Source of the DNA: Amaranthus tricolor
Lineage: Eukaryota > Streptophyta > Magnoliopsida > Caryophyllales > Amaranthaceae
DNA length: 64,000 nt
Direction of reading: 5' to 3'
NCBI RefSeq assembly: GCF_026212465.1
Contig: NC_080053.1
Coordinates: 9,222,815-9,286,814, forward strand
The notes under the pieces are model-generated. The model saw nothing but the letters and a program-made list of their open reading frames with translations. It was not told where the DNA came from and searched no databases. Every line of letters begins with the position of its first letter. Position 1 is the first letter of the stretch. Made by a program: the position numbers and the translations under genes. Shown here piece after piece: positions 1 through 8,476 of this stretch.

Positions 1-91
1 GCTGCGAATTTACGAGCTTTGGAATGCTCTGGTTTTTTTTTTTTTTTTGGGCGGCATTGCGCATGTAAACAAATTGCTACGGTGAATGAAC

Positions 92-210
92 GGGTGCGAT
101 CATACCAGCACTAATGCACCGGATCCCATCAGAACTCCGCAGTTAAGCGTGCTTGGGCGAGAGTAGTACTAGGATGGGTGACCTCCTGGGAAGTCCTCGT
201 GTTGCACCCC
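92..210 (+). rRNA. 5S ribosomal RNA, copy 1 (reference description for all copies)
   Basis: Encodes 5S rRNA of the cytosolic large ribosomal subunit, transcribed by RNA polymerase III in the nucleus. The 119-nt sequence starts GGGTGCGATC and ends GTTGCACCCC; these ends pair as helix I (G1-C118 through C6-G113). Box A lies at about 50-64, the intermediate element at 67-72 and box C at 80-97, positions known from the family. A BamHI site is at 30-35. T5 follows directly, so the RNA probably ends one or two U residues later. Upstream T tract 16, downstream T tract 11 followed by a single A. This copy has the normal T at position 53 but its flanks belong to the left-hand subfamily. All other copies are identical to it by eye except copies 2-4 (position 53) and 32 (position 6). 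Confidence 0.98.
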
Positions 211-432
211 TTTTTCCCTCCTTTTTTTTTTTATTTTTCTTATCTGTTTCCGCTGCACTTGAGCAAAAGGCATTTCAGTGGTTATCGTAGTATACTCCAT
301 GGAAGTAATTTTATTTATAAAAATATAACTCGCAACCGGGTCCCGACCTCGAATTTACGGGCACTCGAAAGATAGGACCCGTCGAGGCGGGTCGATGCGC
401 ATACGAACGAATTGTCCGAAAGAGGCGTGCGT

Positions 433-533
433 CGGTGCGTTCGTGTAAGCGGAAATTGCACCGGGTCCCGTCGGAAGTCCCCGCGGAAGCGCGCCCGGCA
501 TGGATGGCCTCTTGATTTCCAAGTGTTGCGCGG
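433..533 (+). pseudogene. 5S relic of the left-hand subfamily (after copy 1)
   Basis: Same relic as in the main block, starting 341 bp after copy 1 because the downstream tract is one base shorter. The bases just after it read TTCTTAAAT where the main block has TTCTCAAAT, so the dimeric unit predates the split between the two subfamilies. Confidence 0.82.
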
Positions 534-763
534 ATTTCTTAAATATTTTGTCGCTTTTTTGTTGCGAGTTCACCTGGCTTTTAAAGCCGGCGGACTCTTT
601 TGTGAATCGGACAATACCGGGAGGGTGAAAAACGGTATTTGGGAAGGAGAAGGCTCGAAATTGGACTCTCGGCTGCGAATTTACGAGCTTTGGAATGCTC
701 TGGTTTTTTTTTTTTTTTTTGGGCGGCATTGCGCATGTAAACAAATTGCTACGGTGAATGAAC

Positions 764-882
764 GGGTGCGATCATACCAGCACTAATGCACCGGATCCCA
801 TCAGAACTCCGCAGTGAAGCGTGCTTGGGCGAGAGTAGTACTAGGATGGGTGACCTCCTGGGAAGTCCTCGTGTTGCACCCC
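764..882 (+). rRNA. 5S ribosomal RNA, copy 2, box A variant
   Basis: 672 bp after copy 1. T-to-G at gene position 53 (base 816), inside box A. Upstream T 17, downstream T 12 then one A. The spacer before it reads GGACTC near base 663 where others read GGGGTC. Confidence 0.97.
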
Positions 883-1437
883 TTTTTCCCTCCTTTTTTT
901 TTTTTATTTTTCTTATCTGTTTCCGCTGCACTTGAGCAAAAGGCATTTCAGTGGTTATCGTAGTATACTCCATGGAAGTAATTTTATTTATAAAAATATA
1001 ACTCGCAACCGGGTCCCGACCTCGAATTTACGGGCACTCGAAAGATAGGACCCGTCGAGGCGGGTCGATGCGCATACGAACGAATTGTCCGAAAGAGGCG
1101 TGCGTCGGTGCGTTCGTGTAAGCGGAAATTGCACCGGGTCCCGTCGGAAGTCCCCGCGGAAGCGCGCCCGGCATGGATGGCCTCTTGATTTCCAAGTGTT
1201 GCGCGGATTTCTTAAATATTTTGTCGCTTTTTTGTTGCGAGTTCACCTGGCTTTTAAAGCCGGCGGACTCTTTTGTGAATCGGACAATACCGGGAGGGTG
1301 AAAAACGGTATTTGGGAAGGAGAAGGCTCGAAATTGGGGTCTCGGCTGCGAATTTACGAGCTTTGGAATGCTCTGGTTTTTTTTTTTTTTTTTTGGGCGG
1401 CATTGCGCATGTAAACAAATTGCTACGGTGAATGAAC

Positions 1438-1556
1438 GGGTGCGATCATACCAGCACTAATGCACCGGATCCCATCAGAACTCCGCAGTGAAGCGTGCTT
1501 GGGCGAGAGTAGTACTAGGATGGGTGACCTCCTGGGAAGTCCTCGTGTTGCACCCC
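1438..1556 (+). rRNA. 5S ribosomal RNA, copy 3, box A variant
   Basis: 674 bp after copy 2. Same T53G change (base 1490). Upstream T 18, downstream T 12 then one A. Confidence 0.97.
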
Positions 1557-2108
1557 TTTTTCCCTCCTTTTTTTTTTTTATTTTTCTTATCTGTTTCCGC
1601 TGCACTTGAGCAAAAGGCATTTCAGTGGTTATCGTAGTATACTCCATGGAAGTAATTTTATTTATAAAAATATAACTCGCAACCGGGTCCCGACCTCGAA
1701 TTTACGGGCACTCGAAAGATAGGACCCGTCGAGGCGGGTCGATGCGCATACGAACGAATTGTCCGAAAGAGGCGTGCGTCGGTGCGTTCGTGTAAGCGGA
1801 AATTGCACCGGGTCCCGTCGGAAGTCCCCGCGGAAGCGCGCCCGGCATGGATGGCCTCTTGATTTCCAAGTGTTGCGCGGATTTCTTAAATATTTTGTCG
1901 CTTTTTTGTTGAAAGTTCACCTGGCTTTTAAAGCCGGCGGACTCTTTTGTGAATCGGACAATACCGGGAGGGTGAAAAACGGTATTTGGGAAGGAGAAGG
2001 CTCGAAATTGGGGTCTCGGCTGCGAATTTACGAGCTTTGGAATGCTCTGGTTTTTTTTTTTTTTTGGGCGGCATTGCGCATGTAAACAAATTGCTACGGT
2101 GAATGAAC

Positions 2109-2227
2109 GGGTGCGATCATACCAGCACTAATGCACCGGATCCCATCAGAACTCCGCAGTGAAGCGTGCTTGGGCGAGAGTAGTACTAGGATGGGTGACC
2201 TCCTGGGAAGTCCTCGTGTTGCACCCC
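2109..2227 (+). rRNA. 5S ribosomal RNA, copy 4, box A variant
   Basis: 671 bp after copy 3. Same T53G change (base 2161). Upstream T 15, downstream T 12 then one A. The preceding spacer has GAAAG for GCGAG at 1911-1915. Confidence 0.97.
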
Positions 2228-2450
2228 TTTTTCCCTCCTTTTTTTTTTTTATTTTTCTTATCTGTTTCCGCTGCACTTGAGCAAAAGGCATTTCAGTGGT
2301 TATCGTAGTATACTCCATGGAAGTAATTTTATTTATAAAAATATAACTCGCAACCGGGTCCCGACCTCGAATTTACGGGCACTCGAAAGATAGGACCCGT
2401 CGAGGCGGGTCGATGCGCATACGAACGAATTGTCCGAAAGAGGCGTGCGT

Positions 2451-2551
2451 CGGTGCGTTCGTGTAAGCGGAAATTGCACCGGGTCCCGTCGGAAGTCCCC
2501 GCGGAAGCGCGCCCGGCATGGATGGCCTCTTGATTTCCAAGTGTTGCGCGG
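2451..2551 (+). pseudogene. 5S relic before gap 1
   Basis: Complete relic after copy 4; immediately followed by a private A-to-T at 2552. The contig then ends at 2628. Confidence 0.8.
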
Positions 2552-2628
2552 TTTTCTTAAATATTTTGTCGCTTTTTTGTTGCGAGTTCACCTGGCTTTT
2601 AAAGCCGGCGGACTCTTTTGTGAATCGG

Positions 2629-2728
2629 NNNNNNNNNNNNNNNNNNNNNNNNNNNNNNNNNNNNNNNNNNNNNNNNNNNNNNNNNNNNNNNNNNNNNNNN
2701 NNNNNNNNNNNNNNNNNNNNNNNNNNNN
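2629..2728. other. Assembly gap 1 (100 N)
   Basis: A run of exactly 100 N, a placeholder length. The last 100 bases before it (2529-2628) and the first 100 after it (2729-2828) are the same part of the unit with two differences, so the joined phase is wrong by about 200 bp and real sequence is missing. Confidence 0.97.
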
Positions 2729-2751
2729 CTTGATTTCCAAGTGTTGCGCGG
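2729..2751 (+). pseudogene. 5S relic fragment after gap 1
   Basis: Only the 3' part of a relic (from CTTGATTTCC to GCGCGG) is present where the main contig begins. Confidence 0.75.
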
Positions 2752-2921
2752 ATTTCTCAAATATTTTGTCGCTTTTTTGTTGCGAGTTCACCTGGCTTTT
2801 AAAGCCGGCGGACTCTTTTGTGAATCGGACAATACCGGGAGGGTGAAAAACGGTATTCGGGAAGGAGAAGGCTCGAAATAGGGGTCTCGGCTGCGAATTT
2901 ACGAGCTTTGGAATGCTCTGG

Positions 2922-2980
2922 TTTTTTTTTTTTTTTTGGGCGGCATTGCGCATGTAAACAAATTGCTACGGTGAATGAAC
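2922..2980 (+). promoter_or_regulatory. 5'-flanking region of 5S (shown for copy 5)
   Basis: Two parts precede each gene: a T tract (2922-2937, T16 here, 14-22 elsewhere) and an invariant 43-bp region (2938-2980). Arabidopsis 5S genes use a TATA-like motif near -28, GC near -12 and C at -1. Here C is at -1, but no canonical TATA exists; the AT-rich stretch at -28 to -17 (TGTAAACAAATT) is the likely counterpart, with GC at -16/-15. The 43 bp are unchanged wherever I checked except for the 5-bp loss at copy 63, and part recurs upstream of the spacer relic. A role in start-site choice is inferred. Confidence 0.65.
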
Positions 2981-3099
2981 GGGTGCGATCATACCAGCAC
3001 TAATGCACCGGATCCCATCAGAACTCCGCAGTTAAGCGTGCTTGGGCGAGAGTAGTACTAGGATGGGTGACCTCCTGGGAAGTCCTCGTGTTGCACCCC
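2981..3099 (+). rRNA. 5S ribosomal RNA, copy 5
   Basis: First copy right of gap 1; normal T53. Upstream T 16, downstream T 11 then AA. Preceding spacer carries the ATTCGGG variant. Confidence 0.98.
3030..3077 (+). promoter_or_regulatory. Internal control region of 5S (shown in copy 5)
   Basis: The polymerase III promoter of 5S genes lies inside the transcript. By family positions box A is 3030-3044 (AGTTAAGCGTGCTTG), the intermediate element 3047-3052 and box C 3060-3077 (AGGATGGGTGACCTCCTG). TFIIIA binds here and recruits TFIIIC and TFIIIB. The element is unchanged in all copies except copies 2-4, where box A reads AGTGAAG. Boundaries follow the Xenopus and plant convention and are not visible in sequence alone. 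Confidence 0.9.
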
Positions 3100-3121
3100 T
3101 TTTTCCCTCCTTTTTTTTTTT
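3100..3121 (+). terminator. RNA polymerase III terminator (shown after copy 5)
   Basis: T5 directly after the gene (3100-3104) is a standard polymerase III stop. A second run of T11 (3111-3121) lies six bases further on and could act as a back-up. The T5 is constant; the second run varies from 9 to 12 between units. Confidence 0.9.
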
Positions 3122-3286
3122 AATTTTTCTTATCTGTTTCCGCTGCACTTGAGCAGAAGGCATTTCAGTGGTTATCGTAGTATACTCCATGGAAGTAATT
3201 TTATTTATAAAAATATAACTCGCAACCGGGTCCCGACCTCGAATTTACGGGCACTCGAAAGATAGGACCCGTCGAGGCGGGTCGAT

Positions 3287-3304
3287 GCGCATACGAACGA
3301 ATTG
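3287..3304 (+). repeat. Duplicated upstream block before the relic
   Basis: GCGCATACGAACGAATTG here parallels GCGCATGTAAACAAATTG at 3621-3638, which sits at -33 to -16 of copy 6. Fourteen of 18 bases agree without gaps. The block shows that the relic kept part of its former 5' flank. Confidence 0.8.
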
Positions 3305-3322
3305 TCCGAAAGAGGCGTGCGT

Positions 3323-3423
3323 CGGTGCGTTCGTGTAAGCGGAAATTGCACCGGGTCCCGTCGGAAGTCCCCGCGGAAGCGCGCCCGGCATGGATGGCCT
3401 CTTGATTTCCAAGTGTTGCGCGG
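3323..3423 (+). pseudogene. 5S rRNA relic in the spacer (reference copy)
   Basis: A decayed 5S gene in the same orientation as the true genes. It starts 342 bp after the true 5S start and ends with GTGTTGCGCGG, parallel to GTGTTGCACCC. Strongest matches are GGTGCG (gene 2-7), TGCACCGG (24-31), AAGCG (54-58), ATGG and CCTC (83-86, 91-94) and GTGTTGC (108-114). By hand about 69 of 96 aligned bases agree. Gene positions about 67-82 are missing, which removes the intermediate element and the start of box C; TT of box A (52-53) is also missing, the BamHI site is lost, and no T5 stop follows. It should not be transcribed as 5S. Intact relics follow copies 1-83 and 85-94, at gene start +342 (+341 after a T10 tract, +343 after T12-AA). 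A Cassandra-type 5S-bearing LTR is a less likely source because the upstream flank also matches the true gene. Confidence 0.85.
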
Positions 3424-3653
3424 ATTTCTCAAATATTTTGTCGCTTTTTTGTTGCGAGTTCACCTGGCTTTTAAAGCCGGCGGACTCTTTTGTGAATCGG
3501 ACAATACCGGGAGGGTGAAAAACGGTATTCGGGAAGGAGAAGGCTCGAAATAGGGGTCTCGGCTGCGAATTTACGAGCTTTGGAATGCTCTGGTTTTTTT
3601 TTTTTTTTTTGGGCGGCATTGCGCATGTAAACAAATTGCTACGGTGAATGAAC

Positions 3654-3772
3654 GGGTGCGATCATACCAGCACTAATGCACCGGATCCCATCAGAACTCC
3701 GCAGTTAAGCGTGCTTGGGCGAGAGTAGTACTAGGATGGGTGACCTCCTGGGAAGTCCTCGTGTTGCACCCC
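3654..3772 (+). rRNA. 5S ribosomal RNA, copy 6
   Basis: 673 bp after copy 5; T tracts 17 and 11; ATTCGGG before it. Confidence 0.98.
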
Positions 3773-4325
3773 TTTTTCCCTCCTTTTTTTTTTTAATTTT
3801 TCTTATCTGTTTCCGCTGCACTTGAGCAGAAGGCATTTCAGTGGTTATCGTAGTATACTCCATGGAAGTAATTTTATTTATAAAAATATAACTCGCAACC
3901 GGGTCCCGACCTCGAATTTACGGGCACTCGAAAGATAGGACCCGTCGAGGCGGGTCGATGCGCATACGAACGAATTGTCCGAAAGAGGCGTGCGTCGGTG
4001 CGTTCGTGTAAGCGGAAATTGCACCGGGTCCCGTCGGAAGTCCCCGCGGAAGCGCGCCCGGCATGGATGGCCTCTTGATTTCCAAGTGTTGCGCGGATTT
4101 CTCAAATATTTTGTCGCTTTTTTGTTGCGAGTTCACCTGGCTTTTAAAGCCGGCGGACTCTTTTGTGAATCGGACAATACCGGGAGGGTGAAAAACGGTA
4201 TTCGGGAAGGAGAAGGCTCGAAATAGGGGTCTCGGCTGCGAATTTACGAGCTTTGGAATGCTCTGGTTTTTTTTTTTTTTTTGGGCGGCATTGCGCATGT
4301 AAACAAATTGCTACGGTGAATGAAC

Positions 4326-4444
4326 GGGTGCGATCATACCAGCACTAATGCACCGGATCCCATCAGAACTCCGCAGTTAAGCGTGCTTGGGCGAGAGTAG
4401 TACTAGGATGGGTGACCTCCTGGGAAGTCCTCGTGTTGCACCCC
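4326..4444 (+). rRNA. 5S ribosomal RNA, copy 7
   Basis: 672 bp after copy 6; T tracts 16 and 10; ATTCGGG before it. Confidence 0.98.
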
Positions 4445-4997
4445 TTTTTCCCTCCTTTTTTTTTTAATTTTTCTTATCTGTTTCCGCTGCACTTGAGCAG
4501 AAGGCATTTCAGTGGTTATCGTAGTATACTCCATGGAAGTAATTTTATTTATAAAAATATAACTCGCAACCGGGTCCCGACCTCGAATTTACGGGCACTC
4601 GAAAGATAGGACCCGTCGAGGCGGGTCGATGCGCATACGAACGAATTGTCCGAAAGAGGCGTGCGTCGGTGCGTTCGTGTAAGCGGAAATTGCACCGGGT
4701 CCCGTCGGAAGTCCCCGCGGAAGCGCGCCCGGCATGGATGGCCTCTTGATTTCCAAGTGTTGCGCGGATTTCTCAAATATTTTGTCGCTTTTTTGTTGCG
4801 AGTTCACCTGGCTTTTAAAGCCGGCGGACTCTTTTGTGAATCGGACAATACCGGGAGGGTGAAAAACGGTATTCGGGAAGGAGAAGGCTCGAAATAGGGG
4901 TCTCGGCTGCGAATTTACGAGCTTTGGAATGCTCTGGTTTTTTTTTTTTTTTTTGGGCGGCATTGCGCATGTAAACAAATTGCTACGGTGAATGAAC

Positions 4998-5116
4998 GGG
5001 TGCGATCATACCAGCACTAATGCACCGGATCCCATCAGAACTCCGCAGTTAAGCGTGCTTGGGCGAGAGTAGTACTAGGATGGGTGACCTCCTGGGAAGT
5101 CCTCGTGTTGCACCCC
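4998..5116 (+). rRNA. 5S ribosomal RNA, copy 8
   Basis: 672 bp after copy 7; T tracts 17 and 11; ATTCGGG before it. Confidence 0.98.
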
Positions 5117-5669
5117 TTTTTCCCTCCTTTTTTTTTTTAATTTTTCTTATCTGTTTCCGCTGCACTTGAGCAGAAGGCATTTCAGTGGTTATCGTAGTAT
5201 ACTCCATGGAAGTAATTTTATTTATAAAAATATAACTCGCAACCGGGTCCCGACCTCGAATTTACGGGCACTCGAAAGATAGGACCCGTCGAGGCGGGTC
5301 GATGCGCATACGAACGAATTGTCCGAAAGAGGCGTGCGTCGGTGCGTTCGTGTAAGCGGAAATTGCACCGGGTCCCGTCGGAAGTCCCCGCGGAAGCGCG
5401 CCCGGCATGGATGGCCTCTTGATTTCCAAGTGTTGCGCGGATTTCTCAAATATTTTGTCGCTTTTTTGTTGCGAGTTCACCTGGCTTTTAAAGCCGGCGG
5501 ACTCTTTTGTGAATCGGACAATACCGGGAGGGTGAAAAACGGTATTCGGGAAGGAGAAGGCTCGAAATAGGGGTCTCGGCTGCGAATTTACGAGCTTTGG
5601 AATGCTCTGGTTTTTTTTTTTTTTTTGGGCGGCATTGCGCATGTAAACAAATTGCTACGGTGAATGAAC

Positions 5670-5788
5670 GGGTGCGATCATACCAGCACTAATGCACCGG
5701 ATCCCATCAGAACTCCGCAGTTAAGCGTGCTTGGGCGAGAGTAGTACTAGGATGGGTGACCTCCTGGGAAGTCCTCGTGTTGCACCCC
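5670..5788 (+). rRNA. 5S ribosomal RNA, copy 9
   Basis: 672 bp after copy 8; T tracts 16 and 11; ATTCGGG before it. Confidence 0.98.
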
Positions 5789-6341
5789 TTTTTCCCTCCT
5801 TTTTTTTTTTAATTTTTCTTATCTGTTTCCGCTGCACTTGAGCAGAAGGCATTTCAGTGGTTATCGTAGTATACTCCATGGAAGTAATTTTATTTATAAA
5901 AATATAACTCGCAACCGGGTCCCGACCTCGAATTTACGGGCACTCGAAAGATAGGACCCGTCGAGGCGGGTCGATGCGCATACGAACGAATTGTCCGAAA
6001 GAGGCGTGCGTCGGTGCGTTCGTGTAAGCGGAAATTGCACCGGGTCCCGTCGGAAGTCCCCGCGGAAGCGCGCCCGGCATGGATGGCCTCTTGATTTCCA
6101 AGTGTTGCGCGGATTTCTCAAATATTTTGTCGCTTTTTTGTTGCGAGTTCACCTGGCTTTTAAAGCCGGCGGACTCTTTTGTGAATCGGACAATACCGGG
6201 AGGGTGAAAAACGGTATTTGGGAAGGAGAAGGCTCGAAATAGGGGTCTCGGCTGCGAATTTACGAGCTTTGGAATGCTCTGGTTTTTTTTTTTTTTTTGG
6301 GCGGCATTGCGCATGTAAACAAATTGCTACGGTGAATGAAC

Positions 6342-6460
6342 GGGTGCGATCATACCAGCACTAATGCACCGGATCCCATCAGAACTCCGCAGTTAAGCGT
6401 GCTTGGGCGAGAGTAGTACTAGGATGGGTGACCTCCTGGGAAGTCCTCGTGTTGCACCCC
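6342..6460 (+). rRNA. 5S ribosomal RNA, copy 10
   Basis: 672 bp after copy 9; T tracts 16 and 11; spacer before it switches to ATTTGGG for this one unit. Confidence 0.98.
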
Positions 6461-7014
6461 TTTTTCCCTCCTTTTTTTTTTTAATTTTTCTTATCTGTTT
6501 CCGCTGCACTTGAGCAGAAGGCATTTCAGTGGTTATCGTAGTATACTCCATGGAAGTAATTTTATTTATAAAAATATAACTCGCAACCGGGTCCCGACCT
6601 CGAATTTACGGGCACTCGAAAGATAGGACCCGTCGAGGCGGGTCGATGCGCATACGAACGAATTGTCCGAAAGAGGCGTGCGTCGGTGCGTTCGTGTAAG
6701 CGGAAATTGCACCGGGTCCCGTCGGAAGTCCCCGCGGAAGCGCGCCCGGCATGGATGGCCTCTTGATTTCCAAGTGTTGCGCGGATTTCTCAAATATTTT
6801 GTCGCTTTTTTGTTGCGAGTTCACCTGGCTTTTAAAGCCGGCGGACTCTTTTGTGAATCGGACAATACCGGGAGGGTGAAAAACGGTATTCGGGAAGGAG
6901 AAGGCTCGAAATAGGGGTCTCGGCTGCGAATTTACGAGCTTTGGAATGCTCTGGTTTTTTTTTTTTTTTTTGGGCGGCATTGCGCATGTAAACAAATTGC
7001 TACGGTGAATGAAC

Positions 7015-7133
7015 GGGTGCGATCATACCAGCACTAATGCACCGGATCCCATCAGAACTCCGCAGTTAAGCGTGCTTGGGCGAGAGTAGTACTAGGATGG
7101 GTGACCTCCTGGGAAGTCCTCGTGTTGCACCCC
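7015..7133 (+). rRNA. 5S ribosomal RNA, copy 11
   Basis: 673 bp after copy 10; T tracts 17 and 10; ATTCGGG again. Confidence 0.98.
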
Positions 7134-7685
7134 TTTTTCCCTCCTTTTTTTTTTAATTTTTCTTATCTGTTTCCGCTGCACTTGAGCAGAAGGCATTTCA
7201 GTGGTTATCGTAGTATACTCCATGGAAGTAATTTTATTTATAAAAATATAACTCGCAACCGGGTCCCGACCTCGAATTTACGGGCACTCGAAAGATAGGA
7301 CCCGTCGAGGCGGGTCGATGCGCATACGAACGAATTGTCCGAAAGAGGCGTGCGTCGGTGCGTTCGTGTAAGCGGAAATTGCACCGGGTCCCGTCGGAAG
7401 TCCCCGCGGAAGCGCGCCCGGCATGGATGGCCTCTTGATTTCCAAGTGTTGCGCGGATTTCTCAAATATTTTGTCGCTTTTTTGTTGCGAGTTCACCTGG
7501 CTTTTAAAGCCGGCGGACTCTTTTGTGAATCGGACAATACCGGGAGGGTGAAAAACGGTATTCGGGAAGGAGAAGGCTCGAAATAGGGGTCTCGGCTGCG
7601 AATTTACGAGCTTTGGAATGCTCTGGTTTTTTTTTTTTTTTTGGGCGGCATTGCGCATGTAAACAAATTGCTACGGTGAATGAAC

Positions 7686-7804
7686 GGGTGCGATCATACC
7701 AGCACTAATGCACCGGATCCCATCAGAACTCCGCAGTTAAGCGTGCTTGGGCGAGAGTAGTACTAGGATGGGTGACCTCCTGGGAAGTCCTCGTGTTGCA
7801 CCCC
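7686..7804 (+). rRNA. 5S ribosomal RNA, copy 12
   Basis: 671 bp after copy 11; T tracts 16 and 11; ATTCGGG. Confidence 0.98.
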
Positions 7805-8357
7805 TTTTTCCCTCCTTTTTTTTTTTAATTTTTCTTATCTGTTTCCGCTGCACTTGAGCAGAAGGCATTTCAGTGGTTATCGTAGTATACTCCATGGAAG
7901 TAATTTTATTTATAAAAATATAACTCGCAACCGGGTCCCGACCTCGAATTTACGGGCACTCGAAAGATAGGACCCGTCGAGGCGGGTCGATGCGCATACG
8001 AACGAATTGTCCGAAAGAGGCGTGCGTCGGTGCGTTCGTGTAAGCGGAAATTGCACCGGGTCCCGTCGGAAGTCCCCGCGGAAGCGCGCCCGGCATGGAT
8101 GGCCTCTTGATTTCCAAGTGTTGCGCGGATTTCTCAAATATTTTGTCGCTTTTTTGTTGCGAGTTCACCTGGCTTTTAAAGCCGGCGGACTCTTTTGTGA
8201 ATCGGACAATACCGGGAGGGTGAAAAACGGTATTCGGGAAGGAGAAGGCTCGAAATAGGGGTCTCGGCTGCGAATTTACGAGCTTTGGAATGCTCTGGTT
8301 TTTTTTTTTTTTTTGGGCGGCATTGCGCATGTAAACAAATTGCTACGGTGAATGAAC

Positions 8358-8476
8358 GGGTGCGATCATACCAGCACTAATGCACCGGATCCCATCAGAA
8401 CTCCGCAGTTAAGCGTGCTTGGGCGAGAGTAGTACTAGGATGGGTGACCTCCTGGGAAGTCCTCGTGTTGCACCCC
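8358..8476 (+). rRNA. 5S ribosomal RNA, copy 13
   Basis: 672 bp after copy 12; T tracts 16 and 11; last ATTCGGG spacer of the left run. Confidence 0.98.

Larger units (their letters stand above)
1..2628 (+). repeat. Left-hand 5S subfamily (copies 1-4)
   Basis: Spacers here differ together from the main block: GAGCAAAAGG for GAGCAGAAGG, TTCTTAAAT for TTCTCAAAT, GAAATTGG for GAAATAGG, and one A after the downstream T tract in place of AA. Copies 2-4 also share T53G in the gene. Copy 1 has the flanks but not the gene change. Confidence 0.92.
3100..3653 (+). repeat. Intergenic spacer of the 5S unit (reference copy, between copies 5 and 6)
   Basis: This 554-bp stretch recurs in nearly every unit. 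In order: terminator T5 and T11 (3100-3121); an AT-rich patch with TATAAAAATATAA at 3206-3218; CGAATTTACG at 3240; a perfect 6-bp-arm inverted repeat GACCCG/CGGGTC (3266-3283); a GCGCAT..AAC.AATTG block (3287-3304); the 5S relic (3323-3423); a near-palindrome GGCTTTTAAAGCC (3466-3478); AATACCG/CGGTATT arms around a 13-nt loop (3503-3529), followed by the C/T variant site; CGAATTTACG again at 3566; the T tract (3594-3610); and the 43-bp gene-proximal region. It is CpG-rich for a region that plants usually methylate. No tRNA, mobile element or protein gene was seen in it. Confidence 0.9.

Noticed and set aside
2629..2728. The N runs as true 100-bp intervals
   Set aside because: Keeping them at 100 bp breaks the unit phase (872 and 934 bp between genes), so the length is a placeholder.
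2430..2846. Open frames reading through the N runs at 2629-2728 and 61156-61255
   Set aside because: They are translations of placeholder N and have no biological content.
3206..3218. TATAAAAATATAA as a promoter of a Pol II gene
   Set aside because: No transcript or coding region follows at a sensible distance; probably an AT-rich stretch of the spacer.
3227..3238. ACCGGGTCCCG in the first spacer half as a third 5S relic
   Set aside because: Only 11 bp are shared with the relic and the bases on either side do not align to 5S.
3323..3423. Cassandra-type retrotransposon LTR carrying 5S sequence
   Set aside because: Kept as an alternative only: no TG...CA ends, primer-binding site or polypurine tract seen, and similarity continues into the 5' flank of the local 5S gene.
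3594..3610. The T tract as the tail of an inverted retroposon (poly-A on the minus strand)
   Set aside because: No target-site duplication and no SINE-like body next to it. The tract lies between landmarks that are collinear in the two half units, so it looks like a tract expanded in place.
3245..3634. Open frames of 65-139 codons repeating on both strands in every unit (for example minus strand 3245-3634, plus strand 3302-3553)
   Set aside because: They overlap each other on both strands, run through the relic, promoter and T tract, often start at TTG or GTG, and change length with the T tract. Their conservation is explained by the tandem repeat. No known domain seen.
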